A stretch of 63,809 bases of DNA from Micromonospora orduensis (GTDB lineage Bacteria; Actinomycetota; Actinomycetes; Mycobacteriales; Micromonosporaceae): assembly GCF_006228125.1 (NCBI RefSeq), contig NZ_VDFY01000290.1, forward strand, positions 1 to 63,809. The letters run 5' to 3'. How positions within the stretch are numbered: position 1 is the stretch's first letter; each line of letters starts with the position of its first letter. The notes below the pieces were generated by a model. It searched no databases. It was not told the origin of the DNA and worked only from the letters and a program-made list of their open reading frames with translations. Positions 33,310-41,541 of the stretch are shown in pieces. Position numbers and translations under genes: made by a program.

Positions 33310-34685
33310 ACGAACTCCGTTTTCCCGAGCATTTCCTCTGGGGGGCGGCCACCGCCGCGTACCAGATCGAGGGCGCCGCCCGCGACGACGGCCGCGGGCC
33401 GTCCATCTGGGACACCTTCAGCCGTACCCCGGGCAAGGTGTACCAGGGCCACACCGGCGACGTCGCGTGCGACCACTACCACCGGTACGCCGACGACGTG
33501 GCGCTGATGGCCGAGCTGGGCCTGCGGGCGTACCGCTTCTCGGTCTCCTGGCCCCGGATCCAGCCCGACGGCACCGGCCCGGCCAACCCGCGCGGGCTGG
33601 ACTTCTACGACCGGCTCACCGACACGCTCCTCGACCGGGGAATCGACCCGATCGTCACCCTCTACCACTGGGACCTGCCGCAGACCCTCGGCGACCGGGG
33701 CGGCTGGACCAACCGGGACACCGCGGAGCACTTCGCCACGTACGCCACCGCCGTGTACGCCCGCCTCGGCGACCGGGTGGACGTGTGGACCACCCTGAAC
33801 GAGCCGTGGTGCTCGGCGTACCTGGGGTACGGCAACGGGGTGCACGCCCCCGGCGAGCAGGACCCGGCGGCGGCCTTCACCGCCGTACACCATCTGCTGC
33901 TCGGGCACGGCCTGGCGGCGCGGGCGCTCCGCGCGGCCGGCGCGCGCAGCGTGGGCATCACCGTCAACCCCGCCGACGTACGGCCGGCCGACCCCGAAAG
34001 CGCGGCGGACGCCGCCGCGGTCCGCCTGGTCGACGGCCTGCACAACCGGATCTTCCTCGACCCACTGCTGGCCGGCGGCTACCCCGACGACGTACGCGAG
34101 CACGTGGCCCGCATCGTCGAGCCGACGTTCATCCGCGACGGTGACGAGAAGCTGATCGCCGCACCCATCGACCTGCTCGGCATCAACTACTACGCGCCCG
34201 GCTACGTGGCAGGTCGGCCGGACGGCGCCGGCAACGCCGCGTACCCGGGCACCGAGGGCGCCGTGCACTTCCTGCCGCCCACCGGGCCGCTCACCGACAT
34301 GGGGTGGATGATCGAGCCGGCCGGGCTGACCCGGCTGCTGGAGCGGATCGCCGCCGACTACCCCGGCGTGCCGCTGCTGATCACCGAGAACGGCGCGGCG
34401 TTCCCCGACAAGCCCGGCGCCGACTCGCCCGACGGACCGGCGCAGGTGATCGACGCCGACCGGATCGCCTACCTCGACGGGCACCTCCGTGCGGCGCACG
34501 AGGCGATCTCCCGGGGCGTGGACCTGCGCGGTTATCTCGTATGGTCATTCCTGGACAACTTCGAGTGGGCGGAGGGCTACCGCAAGCGGTTCGGGATCGT
34601 GCACGTCGACTACCTGACCCAGCGGCGCACACCGAAGGCCAGCGCCCGCTGGTACCAGGAGGTGATCTCCCGGAACGGGCTGTGA
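33306..34685 (+). CDS. family 1 glycoside hydrolase, beta-glucosidase (BglC-like)
   Basis: This GH1 enzyme of 459 residues opens with the N-terminal signature FLWGAATAAYQIEGAARDDGRG. The acid/base Glu lies in TTLNEPWCSAYLGYG and the nucleophile Glu in LLITENGAAF. The C-terminal VWSFLDNFEWAEGYRKRFGI is also typical. There is no signal peptide, so it hydrolyses the imported disaccharide in the cytoplasm. The GTG start overlaps the permease stop by 4 nt. Confidence 0.95.
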   Translation: MNELRFPEHFLWGAATAAYQIEGAARDDGRGPSIWDTFSRTPGKVYQGHTGDVACDHYHRYADDVALMAELGLRAYRFSVSWPRIQPDGTGPANPRGLDFYDRLTDTLLDRGIDPIVTLYHWDLPQTLGDRGGWTNRDTAEHFATYATAVYARLGDRVDVWTTLNEPWCSAYLGYGNGVHAPGEQDPAAAFTAVHHLLLGHGLAARALRAAGARSVGITVNPADVRPADPESAADAAAVRLVDGLHNRIFLDPLLAGGYPDDVREHVARIVEPTFIRDGDEKLIAAPIDLLGINYYAPGYVAGRPDGAGNAAYPGTEGAVHFLPPTGPLTDMGWMIEPAGLTRLLERIAADYPGVPLLITENGAAFPDKPGADSPDGPAQVIDADRIAYLDGHLRAAHEAISRGVDLRGYLVWSFLDNFEWAEGYRKRFGIVHVDYLTQRRTPKASARWYQEVISRNGL

Positions 34686-34706
34686 CGAGCGGGGGAAGGA
34701 GTCGCG

Positions 34707-35714
34707 ATGACGACGGCACACCGGCCGACGCTTGAGGCGGTGGCGGCACGGGCCGGGGTTTCCCGGGCCACCGTCTCCCGCGTGGTCAACGGCTCCACCA
34801 CCGTCGCCGAGCCGATCCGCGAGGCCGTCAACCGGGCGGTCGCCGAGCTGGGGTACGTCCCCAACCTGGCCGCCCGCAGCCTGGTCACCCAGCGCACCGA
34901 CTCGATCGCCCTGGTCATGCCGGAGGCGGCCACCCGCGTCTTCTCCGACGACCAGGTCTTCCCCGGCATCATCCGCGGCGTCAGCCAGGAACTGGAGGCG
35001 GCCGACAAGCAACTGGTGCTGATGCTCGCCGGCTCACCGGCCGGGCATCACCGCGTCGAGCGGTACACCACCGGCCGGCACGTGGACGGGGTGCTGTTCG
35101 CGTCGCTGCACGGCGCCGACCCGCTGCCCGGCACCCTCGCCCGGCTCGGCATCCCGGTGGTGTGCAGTGGCCGACCGCTCGGCGACGTGCCCGTGCCGTA
35201 CGTCGACGTCGACCACGTCGGTGGGGTGACCGCCGCCGTCCGGCACCTGATCGACAGCGGTCGCCGGCGGATCGCCACCATCGCCGGCCCACAGGACATG
35301 GTCGCCGGCATCGAACGGCTCACCGGCTACCGCACCGCCGTGGCCGCCGCCGGGCTCCCCGAACTGGTCGCCGTCGGTGACTTCACCCGGGAGTCCGGGG
35401 GCGCGGCGATGCAGCGGCTGCTCGCCGAACACCCCGACCTGGACGGCGTGTTCGCCGCCTCCGACCTGATGGCGCACGCCGCCATGCGGACACTGCGCGA
35501 GGCCGGCCGCCGCGTGCCCGAGGACGTGGCGGTGGTCGGCTTCGACGACATCGAGACCGCCGCCTACACCGAACCGCCGCTGACCACCGTCCGGCAACCG
35601 ATCGTGGAACTCGGCCGCCGGATGACCCGACAACTGCTCCGGCTGGCCGCCGGGGAGACCATCGAGCAGGCCATCATGCTCCCCACCGAGCTGATCGTCC
35701 GCGAGTCGGCGTGA
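34707..35714 (+). CDS. LacI family repressor (CebR-like)
   Basis: This 335-residue regulator has the HTH LEAVAARAGVSRATVSRVVNG with hinge helix VPNLAARSLV, followed by a periplasmic-binding-protein-like sensor domain ending TELIVRESA. GGGGGAAGGAG precedes the ATG. It lies 21 nt after the glucosidase and should bind the two GAGCGCTC palindromes at the operon head, released by the imported sugar. No further operator is visible before this gene. Confidence 0.93.
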   Translation: MTTAHRPTLEAVAARAGVSRATVSRVVNGSTTVAEPIREAVNRAVAELGYVPNLAARSLVTQRTDSIALVMPEAATRVFSDDQVFPGIIRGVSQELEAADKQLVLMLAGSPAGHHRVERYTTGRHVDGVLFASLHGADPLPGTLARLGIPVVCSGRPLGDVPVPYVDVDHVGGVTAAVRHLIDSGRRRIATIAGPQDMVAGIERLTGYRTAVAAAGLPELVAVGDFTRESGGAAMQRLLAEHPDLDGVFAASDLMAHAAMRTLREAGRRVPEDVAVVGFDDIETAAYTEPPLTTVRQPIVELGRRMTRQLLRLAAGETIEQAIMLPTELIVRESA

Positions 35715-35821
35715 CCGGGCGTCCTGCGCCTCTTCAGGGTCCGCACGAAGAGCCGGCAGTCGTCGTACCCCTCGGTCGCATCGATCGTCACGGCAGCCTC
35801 CCACCACCTACGCCGGGCCAT
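35715..35821 (-). pseudogene. possible decayed gene fragment
   Basis: On the minus strand the frame reads MARRRWWEAAVTIDATEGYD and then DCRLFVRTLKRRR before running into the lacI coding region. The amino-acid composition looks protein-like and unlike a shadow frame, but the fragment is under 40 residues and has no partner. The rest of 35822-35949 shows nothing else. Confidence 0.22.
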
Positions 35822-35949
35822 CTCGAATGGGCGACCGACCGACGCCACTCACGTCGATCGCACTTCGCTGGACCCTAACGATCCCGATCACGGCGCAGGG
35901 GTCGCTTAATGCGTCGCTGCGGCGGGCGATCGTCGCTAGCCTCGCCGAC

Positions 35950-36225
35950 ATGCCGGATCCTGTCGCGCTGCTGCACGTCCCCGCCCTGTCCGACGTCGCC
36001 GAGTACGCGTACGCGGCCACCGTCGAGCCGCCCGCCCGGCTGGTGTTCACCGCCGGCGCCTGCCCGCTGGACGCCGAGGGCCGTACCGTCGCGCCCGGCG
36101 ACCATGCGGCGCAGGCCCGGCAGGTGCTGGCGAACCTGGAGACCGCGCTCGGCGTGGCCGCGCTCGGCTACACCGACCAGCTCGTCGAGGTCGAGGCCGT
36201 CGCCGCCGTACGGCCGGGGGCCTGA
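35950..36225 (+). CDS. RidA/YjgF family protein with an apparent internal deletion
   Basis: This 91-residue protein is clearly RidA-like at the start (RLVFTAGACPLDAEGRTVAPGD, AARQVLANLETALG) and at the end (GYTDQLVEVEAVAAVRPGA). The normal family length is about 125-130 residues. The central part with the V-YV strand and the catalytic-pocket Arg is missing, so about 35-40 codons seem to have been lost in frame between LETALG and GYTDQL. It probably cannot form a normal imine-deaminase trimer. TAGCCT lies 7 nt before the ATG. Confidence 0.75.
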   Translation: MPDPVALLHVPALSDVAEYAYAATVEPPARLVFTAGACPLDAEGRTVAPGDHAAQARQVLANLETALGVAALGYTDQLVEVEAVAAVRPGA

Positions 36226-36226
36226 C

Positions 36227-37123
36227 ATGCGCATCCGGGTGGCGCAGCCGGACGACGCCCCGGGTGTGGTGGCCCTGCGGGCGATGGTCTTTCCGTACCT
36301 GGTGCGCGGGGTCGCGTCGACCCGCACGATGATCGCCGATCCGCCGCCCGGGGAGGACTGGACCGCGTTCGTCGCTGAGGTGGACGGCCGCGTGGTGGGT
36401 TGGGTGTCCGCCGAACGCATCGGGACGACCTCGGCGGCGAACGTCGGTGGCATCAACCTGCTGCACGTGCACCCGGAGCACCGACGGCGGGGCATCGGGA
36501 CGGCATTGCTGACCGCCGCGACCGACCACCTTCGCCCGTTGGGAATCCGCCGGGTACGTGCCATGGCACAGCCGGACGCGCTGCCGTTCGCCCGTCACCA
36601 CGGGTACGAGCCCAGCCGGGAGGTGCGCTACTCGGCGCTCGACCTGAATGCGGCGCCAGCGCTGCCCGAGCCGCCCCCGGGCGTACGACTGCACCCGATC
36701 GCCGACCTGGACCCACACCTGCTGTACGTGGCGGACGTGGCCTCGGCGGCGGACGAACCGGGCGACGTGCCGGTCGACGCGAAGAGTTACGAAAGCTGGC
36801 AGTACGACGTGTGGGACAACCTCGGGCTGGACAAGGCGTCCAGCACCGCCGTCGAGGTCGACGGCGCGGTGGTCGCCTTCAGCCTCGTGAAGCGGGACGG
36901 GGACCGGATGTGGTCGGACTACACCGGCTCGGTCCCCGCGTACCGGGGTCGTGGGTTGGCCCGGCTGGCCAAGGCGGCGGCGCTGCACCGGGCCGCCGCC
37001 AACGGCGTCCGCATCGCGTACACCTCCAACGACGAGGCCAACGCGCCGATGCTGGCGATCAACGCTCGGCTGGGCTACCGGCCGGTGGCATCCCAGTGGA
37101 CCTGCCTGGCCGACCTGACCTGA
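36227..37123 (+). CDS. tandem GNAT-family N-acetyltransferase
   Basis: This 298-residue protein has two GNAT domains. The first (residues 1-145) has the acetyl-CoA loop VHPEHRRRGIGTALLTAA; the second (150-298) has TGSVPAYRGRGLARLAKAAALHRAA and VAYTSNDEANAPMLAINARLGYRP, with the typical terminal YRPV. The second half is of the mycothiol-synthase/MshD-like double-GNAT kind in architecture, but this is not MshD by sequence that I can recognise. The start is 1 nt after the RidA-like stop. Confidence 0.88.
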   Translation: MRIRVAQPDDAPGVVALRAMVFPYLVRGVASTRTMIADPPPGEDWTAFVAEVDGRVVGWVSAERIGTTSAANVGGINLLHVHPEHRRRGIGTALLTAATDHLRPLGIRRVRAMAQPDALPFARHHGYEPSREVRYSALDLNAAPALPEPPPGVRLHPIADLDPHLLYVADVASAADEPGDVPVDAKSYESWQYDVWDNLGLDKASSTAVEVDGAVVAFSLVKRDGDRMWSDYTGSVPAYRGRGLARLAKAAALHRAAANGVRIAYTSNDEANAPMLAINARLGYRPVASQWTCLADLT

Positions 37124-37135
37124 CCTGATCATGAA

Positions 37136-37321
37136 TCACCCTGCCCGACGCGCGATCGGCGGGCCAGGGACAGCCACCCGAGGAAGCGGGTGTGCATCAC
37201 GGCGGGATCCGGGCGACCACCGTACGACCGCCTCGCCCTTCGGGCCCAACTCGTAGCCCTCAATCCAGAGCCAGCCGTCATACGTCACCCAGTCGGGAAG
37301 CCGGATCACCCGGACGAAGAT
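37136..37321 (-). pseudogene. possible remnant of a conserved short protein
   Basis: The minus-strand frame reads IFVRVIRLPDWVTYDG, WLWIEGYELGPKGEAV and then degenerates to a Pro/Arg-rich tail before TGA. The Trp/Tyr-rich stretch is protein-like and unlike GC shadow frames. No start codon is placed sensibly upstream, so it is likely a truncated gene. The rest of the 37124-37489 gap contains the AT-rich element at 37398. Confidence 0.3.
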
Positions 37322-37397
37322 CGGCCGGAGGAAGCACTTCGAGTCCCTGTGGGATGACGCACGGGCGGCGTAGCCGCCGGCTGCGTTGCTCCGGTAA

Positions 37398-37436
37398 GCG
37401 ATATACCTCAGAGGTATGTATATGACACTCAGGTAT
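37398..37436 (+). repeat. 39-bp AT-rich palindromic element, copy A
   Basis: The element contains ATACCT-CAG-AGGTAT (37403-37417) and a further AGGTAT at 37431-37436, in strikingly AT-rich DNA. It is 33/39 identical to copy B at 45125-45163. An ATG follows directly at 37437 and opens only 18 codons. It looks like the operator/promoter of a regulator gene that is no longer present. Confidence 0.7.
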
Positions 37437-37489
37437 ATGGCTCGCCAGCGACACTCTCACCCCCAGGGGGACCGAGGCCGATCCATCCC

Positions 37490-38011
37490 CTAGCTGACGG
37501 GATCGCCGAAGACCTGGCGTGCGGTGGCATACGTGTCGGCGCCGAAGAGGACCAGGCGGGCCTCGGTGACGGTGGCCGGGGCGGCCGACCGCAGGACCTC
37601 CAGCGCCTGGCGGACCGCGTCGTCGACCGGCCACCCGTAGATGCCGGCGGAGATCAGCGGGAACGCCACCGTCGTCGCGCCCAACTCGTCCGCCACGCGC
37701 AGGCTGTTGGCGTAGCAGTCGCGCAGCAGCGCCGACCGGTCCTCGGTGGACGACCAGACCGGGCCGACGGTGTGGATGACCCAACGGGCCGGCAGCTCCC
37801 CGGCGGTGGTCGCCACCGCCTGCCCGGTGGGCAGGCCCTTGCCGTACCGGGACGCGCGTAGCGCCCGGCACTCGGCCAGGATGGCCGGCCCGCCGCGCCG
37901 GTGGATGGCGCCGTCGACCCCGCCGCCGCCGAGCAGGGACGAGTTCGCGGCGTTCACGACAGCGTCCACCCGCTCGGTGGTGATGTCCCCCTCGACCAGG
38001 GTGATCTGCAT
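37490..38011 (-). CDS. macro domain O-acetyl-ADP-ribose deacetylase
   Basis: This single macro domain of 173 residues has ITLVEGDITTERVDAVVNAAN, LLGGGGVDGAIHRRGGP and AFPLISAGIYGWP, which bind ADP-ribose. It belongs to the YmdB/MacroD-like hydrolase group that removes ADP-ribose or deacetylates O-acetyl-ADP-ribose. ATG 38011 starts 1 nt after the stop of the EI24 gene, so the genes are coupled; a frame open from 38065 would overlap it. Confidence 0.9.
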   Translation of the reverse strand: MQITLVEGDITTERVDAVVNAANSSLLGGGGVDGAIHRRGGPAILAECRALRASRYGKGLPTGQAVATTAGELPARWVIHTVGPVWSSTEDRSALLRDCYANSLRVADELGATTVAFPLISAGIYGWPVDDAVRQALEVLRSAAPATVTEARLVLFGADTYATARQVFGDPVS

Positions 38012-38012
38012 G

Positions 38013-38804
38013 TCAGCGCTCCTCGGTCGACTGGCCCAACGATCGGCGGGCCAGCAGGGTCGCACCGGCGACCGCCGCCGGCATGATCAGCACCGCGCCG
38101 AGCGGAATGAGGAAGCAGAGGAAGACCGCCACTCCGAAACCCAGCGCCGCCGGCCGGTCCGCCTTGAGGATCGTCCGGCGCTGCGGCAGCCGCATCCCGC
38201 GCCGGTAGAACGGCGCTCCGACCAGCTCCACGGCGAGGAACCAGCCACCGACCGCAGCCCCGATCACCGGTACGACCGTCTGGCCGACCACCGGGATGAA
38301 ACCGGCGAGGAAGAGCGGGATGCCGACGAGCGCGGTGAGCGCCACCAGGCGTACCGAGTCGGCGATGCTGCGGCGCAGCGACGACCAGAAGGGCACCTCC
38401 ACCGCCTCAGGGGTGCCGCCGAGCCGCTCCTCCACCCGCTCGGAGATCTTCTCGTAGAACGGGTCGCCGATGACCAGGGTGATGGCGGTGAAGGTGAGCA
38501 CGCCGAGGAGCCCGCCGAGCCCCAGGAAGGCCAGCCCGGCGATCACCCGGACCAGGCTGCGGGCGGAGGTCGACCAGTCGTCGGCGAACGGGGTGACCAG
38601 CGCGGCGAGGTCGTCCACGAAGTACACGAGGGTGGCCAGCGCGGCCAGGAAGAGGACACCGGAGATCAGCGCCGGCACGATACCGAGCAGCATCAGCCCC
38701 GGGCTGCGGACGTACAGGCCGAGGCCGCGCAGGAGCAGCCCCGCACCGGCGAAGAAGCGTCCGACGACCCCGGTCACCGGGCTGGCGATTCTGCTGACGT
38801 CCAC
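38013..38804 (-). CDS. EI24/CysZ-like membrane protein
   Basis: This 263-residue membrane protein has about five hydrophobic segments. It contains FFAGAGLLLRGLGLYVRSPG, LVIGDPFYEKISERVEERLGG and GFIPVVGQTVVPVIGAAVGGWFLAVELV, as in the EI24/CysZ family (sulfate uptake in proteobacteria). GTG 38804 is 8 nt after TAGGCT. Transport of sulfate is only an analogy. Confidence 0.85.
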   Translation of the reverse strand: MDVSRIASPVTGVVGRFFAGAGLLLRGLGLYVRSPGLMLLGIVPALISGVLFLAALATLVYFVDDLAALVTPFADDWSTSARSLVRVIAGLAFLGLGGLLGVLTFTAITLVIGDPFYEKISERVEERLGGTPEAVEVPFWSSLRRSIADSVRLVALTALVGIPLFLAGFIPVVGQTVVPVIGAAVGGWFLAVELVGAPFYRRGMRLPQRRTILKADRPAALGFGVAVFLCFLIPLGAVLIMPAAVAGATLLARRSLGQSTEER

Positions 38805-38872
38805 GATCGAGCAGCCTAACGACCGGTGATCGAATCCGCCGGGCGGCGAGCGGTACGAGGCAGGATGGGCGG

Positions 38873-39841
38873 GTGCGCGCGTCCCGACTGATCTCGTTGC
38901 TGTTGCTGTTGCAGGCGCGCGGGTCGATGACCGCGAGCGAGCTGGCGCGGGAGTTGGAGGTCTCCGAGCGGACCGTCTACCGGGACGTCCTGGCGCTCTC
39001 CGCAGCCGGCGTGCCGGTGTACGCCGACCGGGGTCGGGCCGGCGGGTACCGGCTGCTCGGCGGCTACCGGACCCGACTGACCGGGCTGACCCGGGACGAG
39101 GCCGAGGCGCTCTTCCTCGCCGGCCTGCCCGGGCCGGCCGGCGACATGGGGCTCGCCGACGCGGTCGCGGCGGCCGAGTTGAAGGTGCTCGCCGCGCTGC
39201 CGCCGTCCCTGCGGGACGCGCCGGCCCGCACCGGGCAGCGGTTCCACCTGGACGTGCCGGGCTGGTTCCGGGAGACCGCACCGCCTCTACGGCTCCCCGA
39301 ACTGGCCCGGGCCGTCTGGGGAGACCGGGTGGTGGAGTTGCGCTACCGGCGCGGCGACCAGGAGGTGACCCGTCGGGTCCAGCCGTACGGCCTGGTCCTC
39401 AAGAGCGCGGTCTGGTATCTGGTCGGCCGCGTCGGCGACGACACCCGCACCTACCGGGTGGACCGGGTCACCGGGGTCGAGGTGAGCGACGAGCACTTCG
39501 ACCGCGACGAGGGCTTCGACCTGGCCGGGCACTGGGGCGAGCAGGCCGGGTCGTTCCTGCGGACCATGCTGCGGGCCGAGGTCACCGTCCGGCTCAGCCC
39601 CGCCGGCCTGCGCCAGCTCCGGCACCTGGTCGATGCCCCCTTCGTGTACGACGAGGTGGTCACCGCCGCCGGCCCACCCGACGGGCAGGGCTGGGTGGTG
39701 GCCCGGCTGCCCGTCGAGTCGGTCCCGGTGGCGTACCACCAGCTGCTGGGGCTCGGCCCCGAGGTGGAGGTCCTCGATCCGCCCGAGCTGCGGCGGTTGT
39801 TCGCCGAGGCGGCCGAGCGTTCCCGGGCGCTCTACCGGTAG
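38873..39841 (+). CDS. WYL-domain transcriptional regulator (YafY family)
   Basis: This 322-residue protein has an N-terminal HTH_11 (MTASELARELEVSERTVYRDVLALSAAGVPVYADRGRAGGY), a WYL domain (LVLKSAVWYLVGRVGDDTRTYRVDRV) and a WCX C-terminal extension. WYL domains bind small ligands or nucleic acids. CAGGAT lies 6 nt before the GTG. It converges with the SDR gene, and the two coding regions overlap by 10 nt; an effect on that SDR promoter is possible but unproven. Confidence 0.92.
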   Translation: MRASRLISLLLLLQARGSMTASELARELEVSERTVYRDVLALSAAGVPVYADRGRAGGYRLLGGYRTRLTGLTRDEAEALFLAGLPGPAGDMGLADAVAAAELKVLAALPPSLRDAPARTGQRFHLDVPGWFRETAPPLRLPELARAVWGDRVVELRYRRGDQEVTRRVQPYGLVLKSAVWYLVGRVGDDTRTYRVDRVTGVEVSDEHFDRDEGFDLAGHWGEQAGSFLRTMLRAEVTVRLSPAGLRQLRHLVDAPFVYDEVVTAAGPPDGQGWVVARLPVESVPVAYHQLLGLGPEVEVLDPPELRRLFAEAAERSRALYR

Positions 39842-40746
39842 CCGGTCACGTCGGCCGGTTTGCCGGCGTCCACCACCTCCACGATGTACCGGAAGCCCTC
39901 CGGCTGGCTGCCGTCGACGTCGGTGAAGCCGTACACCTTCGACAGCGTGCCCGCGTCGACGGACTGGCCGTTCCAGCGGGCCTTGTCCTCGTCGGCGGCG
40001 AGCGCGGCCACCGCGCGCCCGACGAAGGCGGGGGTCTCCGAGATGAGGAAGTTCGGGTCGGTGGCAGCGCCGTCGCGCCAGTTGTCCTCGGTCACGCCGA
40101 AGTGCTCCAGCATCGCCTCGGAGCGGATCCAGCCGGGGGTGAGGGCGACCGCCGTGCAGCCGTGCGGCTTCAGCTCGTGCGCCTGGCTGAAGGCGAGCCG
40201 GTTGACCGAGACCTTGGCCAGGTCGTAGAAGACCGACAGCCGGTAGTTGTCGTCGTTGTACGCCTTGGTGCCGTCGCCCATCTCCACGACCAGGCCGCCG
40301 GGCCGGCGGATCAGCAGCGGCAGGGCGAAGTGGCTGGTGATGATGTGCGTGTCGACGGCCAGCCGCAGCGTGCGGAAGCCCGCGTCCAGCGGCTGCTCCC
40401 AGAGCGGTTTGTTCCAGGTCACCAGGGGGTCGCCGCCCCAGATGTCGTTGACCAGCACGTCGAGTCGGCCCTGCTCGGCGTCGATCCGGGCGATGAGGTC
40501 GCGGACCTGCTCGGGCACCAGGTGGTCGACCTGGACGGCGATGCCGGTGCCGCCGGCCGCGGTGACCAGCTCGGCGGTCTCCTCGATGGTCTCCGGCCGG
40601 TCCATCTCCGAGCGGCCGGCGCGGCTGCTGCGTCCGGTGGCGTACACGGTGGCACCGGCGGCGCCGAGCTGGACCGCGATCTGCCGGCCGGCGCCCCGGG
40701 TGGCGCCGGCGACGAGCGCGATCTTTCCTGTGAGCGGTTGTGTCAT
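39832..40746 (-). CDS. SDR family oxidoreductase
   Basis: This 304-residue short-chain dehydrogenase has the cofactor motif VAGATRGAGRQIA, VLVNDIWGGD, and FYDLAKVSVNRLAF with the catalytic Tyr and Lys. It is of the long type with an insert around WNKPLWEQPLDAGFRTL. ATG 40746 is chosen because the promoter and an operator occupy 40755-40796. The substrate is unknown. Confidence 0.9.
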   Translation of the reverse strand: MTQPLTGKIALVAGATRGAGRQIAVQLGAAGATVYATGRSSRAGRSEMDRPETIEETAELVTAAGGTGIAVQVDHLVPEQVRDLIARIDAEQGRLDVLVNDIWGGDPLVTWNKPLWEQPLDAGFRTLRLAVDTHIITSHFALPLLIRRPGGLVVEMGDGTKAYNDDNYRLSVFYDLAKVSVNRLAFSQAHELKPHGCTAVALTPGWIRSEAMLEHFGVTEDNWRDGAATDPNFLISETPAFVGRAVAALAADEDKARWNGQSVDAGTLSKVYGFTDVDGSQPEGFRYIVEVVDAGKPADVTGYR

Positions 40747-40754
40747 ACCTGCGA

Positions 40755-40778
40755 GGTTGTCAGCGATACCTGACAACC
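40755..40778. promoter_or_regulatory. 24-bp operator upstream of the SDR gene
   Basis: GGTTGTCAG (40755-40763) and CTGACAACC (40770-40778) are perfect 9-bp arms around CGATAC. The site covers the -10 and the start of the SDR promoter, as expected for a TetR- or MarR-type repressor. No such gene is adjacent. Confidence 0.75.
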
Positions 40779-40796
40779 GCCGTCCGAATTTGTCAA
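40768..40796 (-). promoter_or_regulatory. promoter of the SDR gene
   Basis: On the minus strand TTGACA (40796-40791), a 17-nt spacer and TCAGGT (40773-40768) form the promoter. The TTGACA overlaps the TGA stop of the alaX-like gene. Confidence 0.65.
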
Positions 40797-41530
40797 TCTG
40801 CCAGTCGGACGCGGACCCGCCGGTTGGCCCGGCCCTTGCTCTCCACCTTCACCACCTGCACCTTGCCGATCTGCGCGGTGGACGCCACGTGGGTGCCGCC
40901 GTCGGCCTGCACGTCCAGCCCGACGATGTCGACGATCCGGACCTCCTGCTCGTCCGGCGGGATGAGGTTGGACTGGGTGCGGATGATGTCCGGCAGGGCC
41001 AGCGCCTCGGTGCGCGGCAGCACCCGGGTGGCGACCGAGCGGTCGGCGGCCACCTCGGCGTTGACCAGCTCCTCGATCCGGCTCTTGAAGTCCGGCGGCA
41101 CCTCGGGGAGATTGAAGTCCATTCTGGCCTCACCGGGCTCCATGTTTCCGCCGGTGACGAGCGCGCCGAAGTCGCGGAACACCACACCGCAGAGCACGTG
41201 CAGGCCGGAGTGGGTGCGCATCAGCCGGGTCCGGCGCTCGTCCTCCACCGCGCCGACGACCTCGGTGCCGACCGGCGGCAGCGGGTCACCCTCGGCGGGG
41301 ATCAGGTACGGGTCGTCGCCCTTGCGGGTGCCGACGATGCGGGTCTGCACGCCCTGCCACAGCAGCACGCCGTGGTCGGGAGGTTGGCCGCCACCGCCCG
41401 GGTAGAACGCTGAGCGGTCCAGCACGATGCCCTGCTCCGGGTCGGCGTGCAGGACCGTGCAGGTCCACTCACGAAGGGTCGGGTCGGCGAGATCCAGCCG
41501 GTGCGTCCGGCCATGCTGTGTGACGCCCAT
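40793..41530 (-). CDS. alanyl-tRNA editing protein (AlaX type)
   Basis: This free-standing editing domain of 245 residues hydrolyses mischarged Ser- or Gly-tRNA(Ala). The zinc ligands appear in MRTHSGLHVLCGVV (HxxxH) and further on in LDVQADGGTHVASTAQIG. AFYPGGGGQPPDHG is the usual N-terminal barrel motif. TAGCCT, which includes the stop of the upstream hydrolase gene, sits 8 nt before the ATG. Confidence 0.92.
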   Translation of the reverse strand: MGVTQHGRTHRLDLADPTLREWTCTVLHADPEQGIVLDRSAFYPGGGGQPPDHGVLLWQGVQTRIVGTRKGDDPYLIPAEGDPLPPVGTEVVGAVEDERRTRLMRTHSGLHVLCGVVFRDFGALVTGGNMEPGEARMDFNLPEVPPDFKSRIEELVNAEVAADRSVATRVLPRTEALALPDIIRTQSNLIPPDEQEVRIVDIVGLDVQADGGTHVASTAQIGKVQVVKVESKGRANRRVRVRLAD

Positions 41531-41541
41531 GACAGGGCAGG

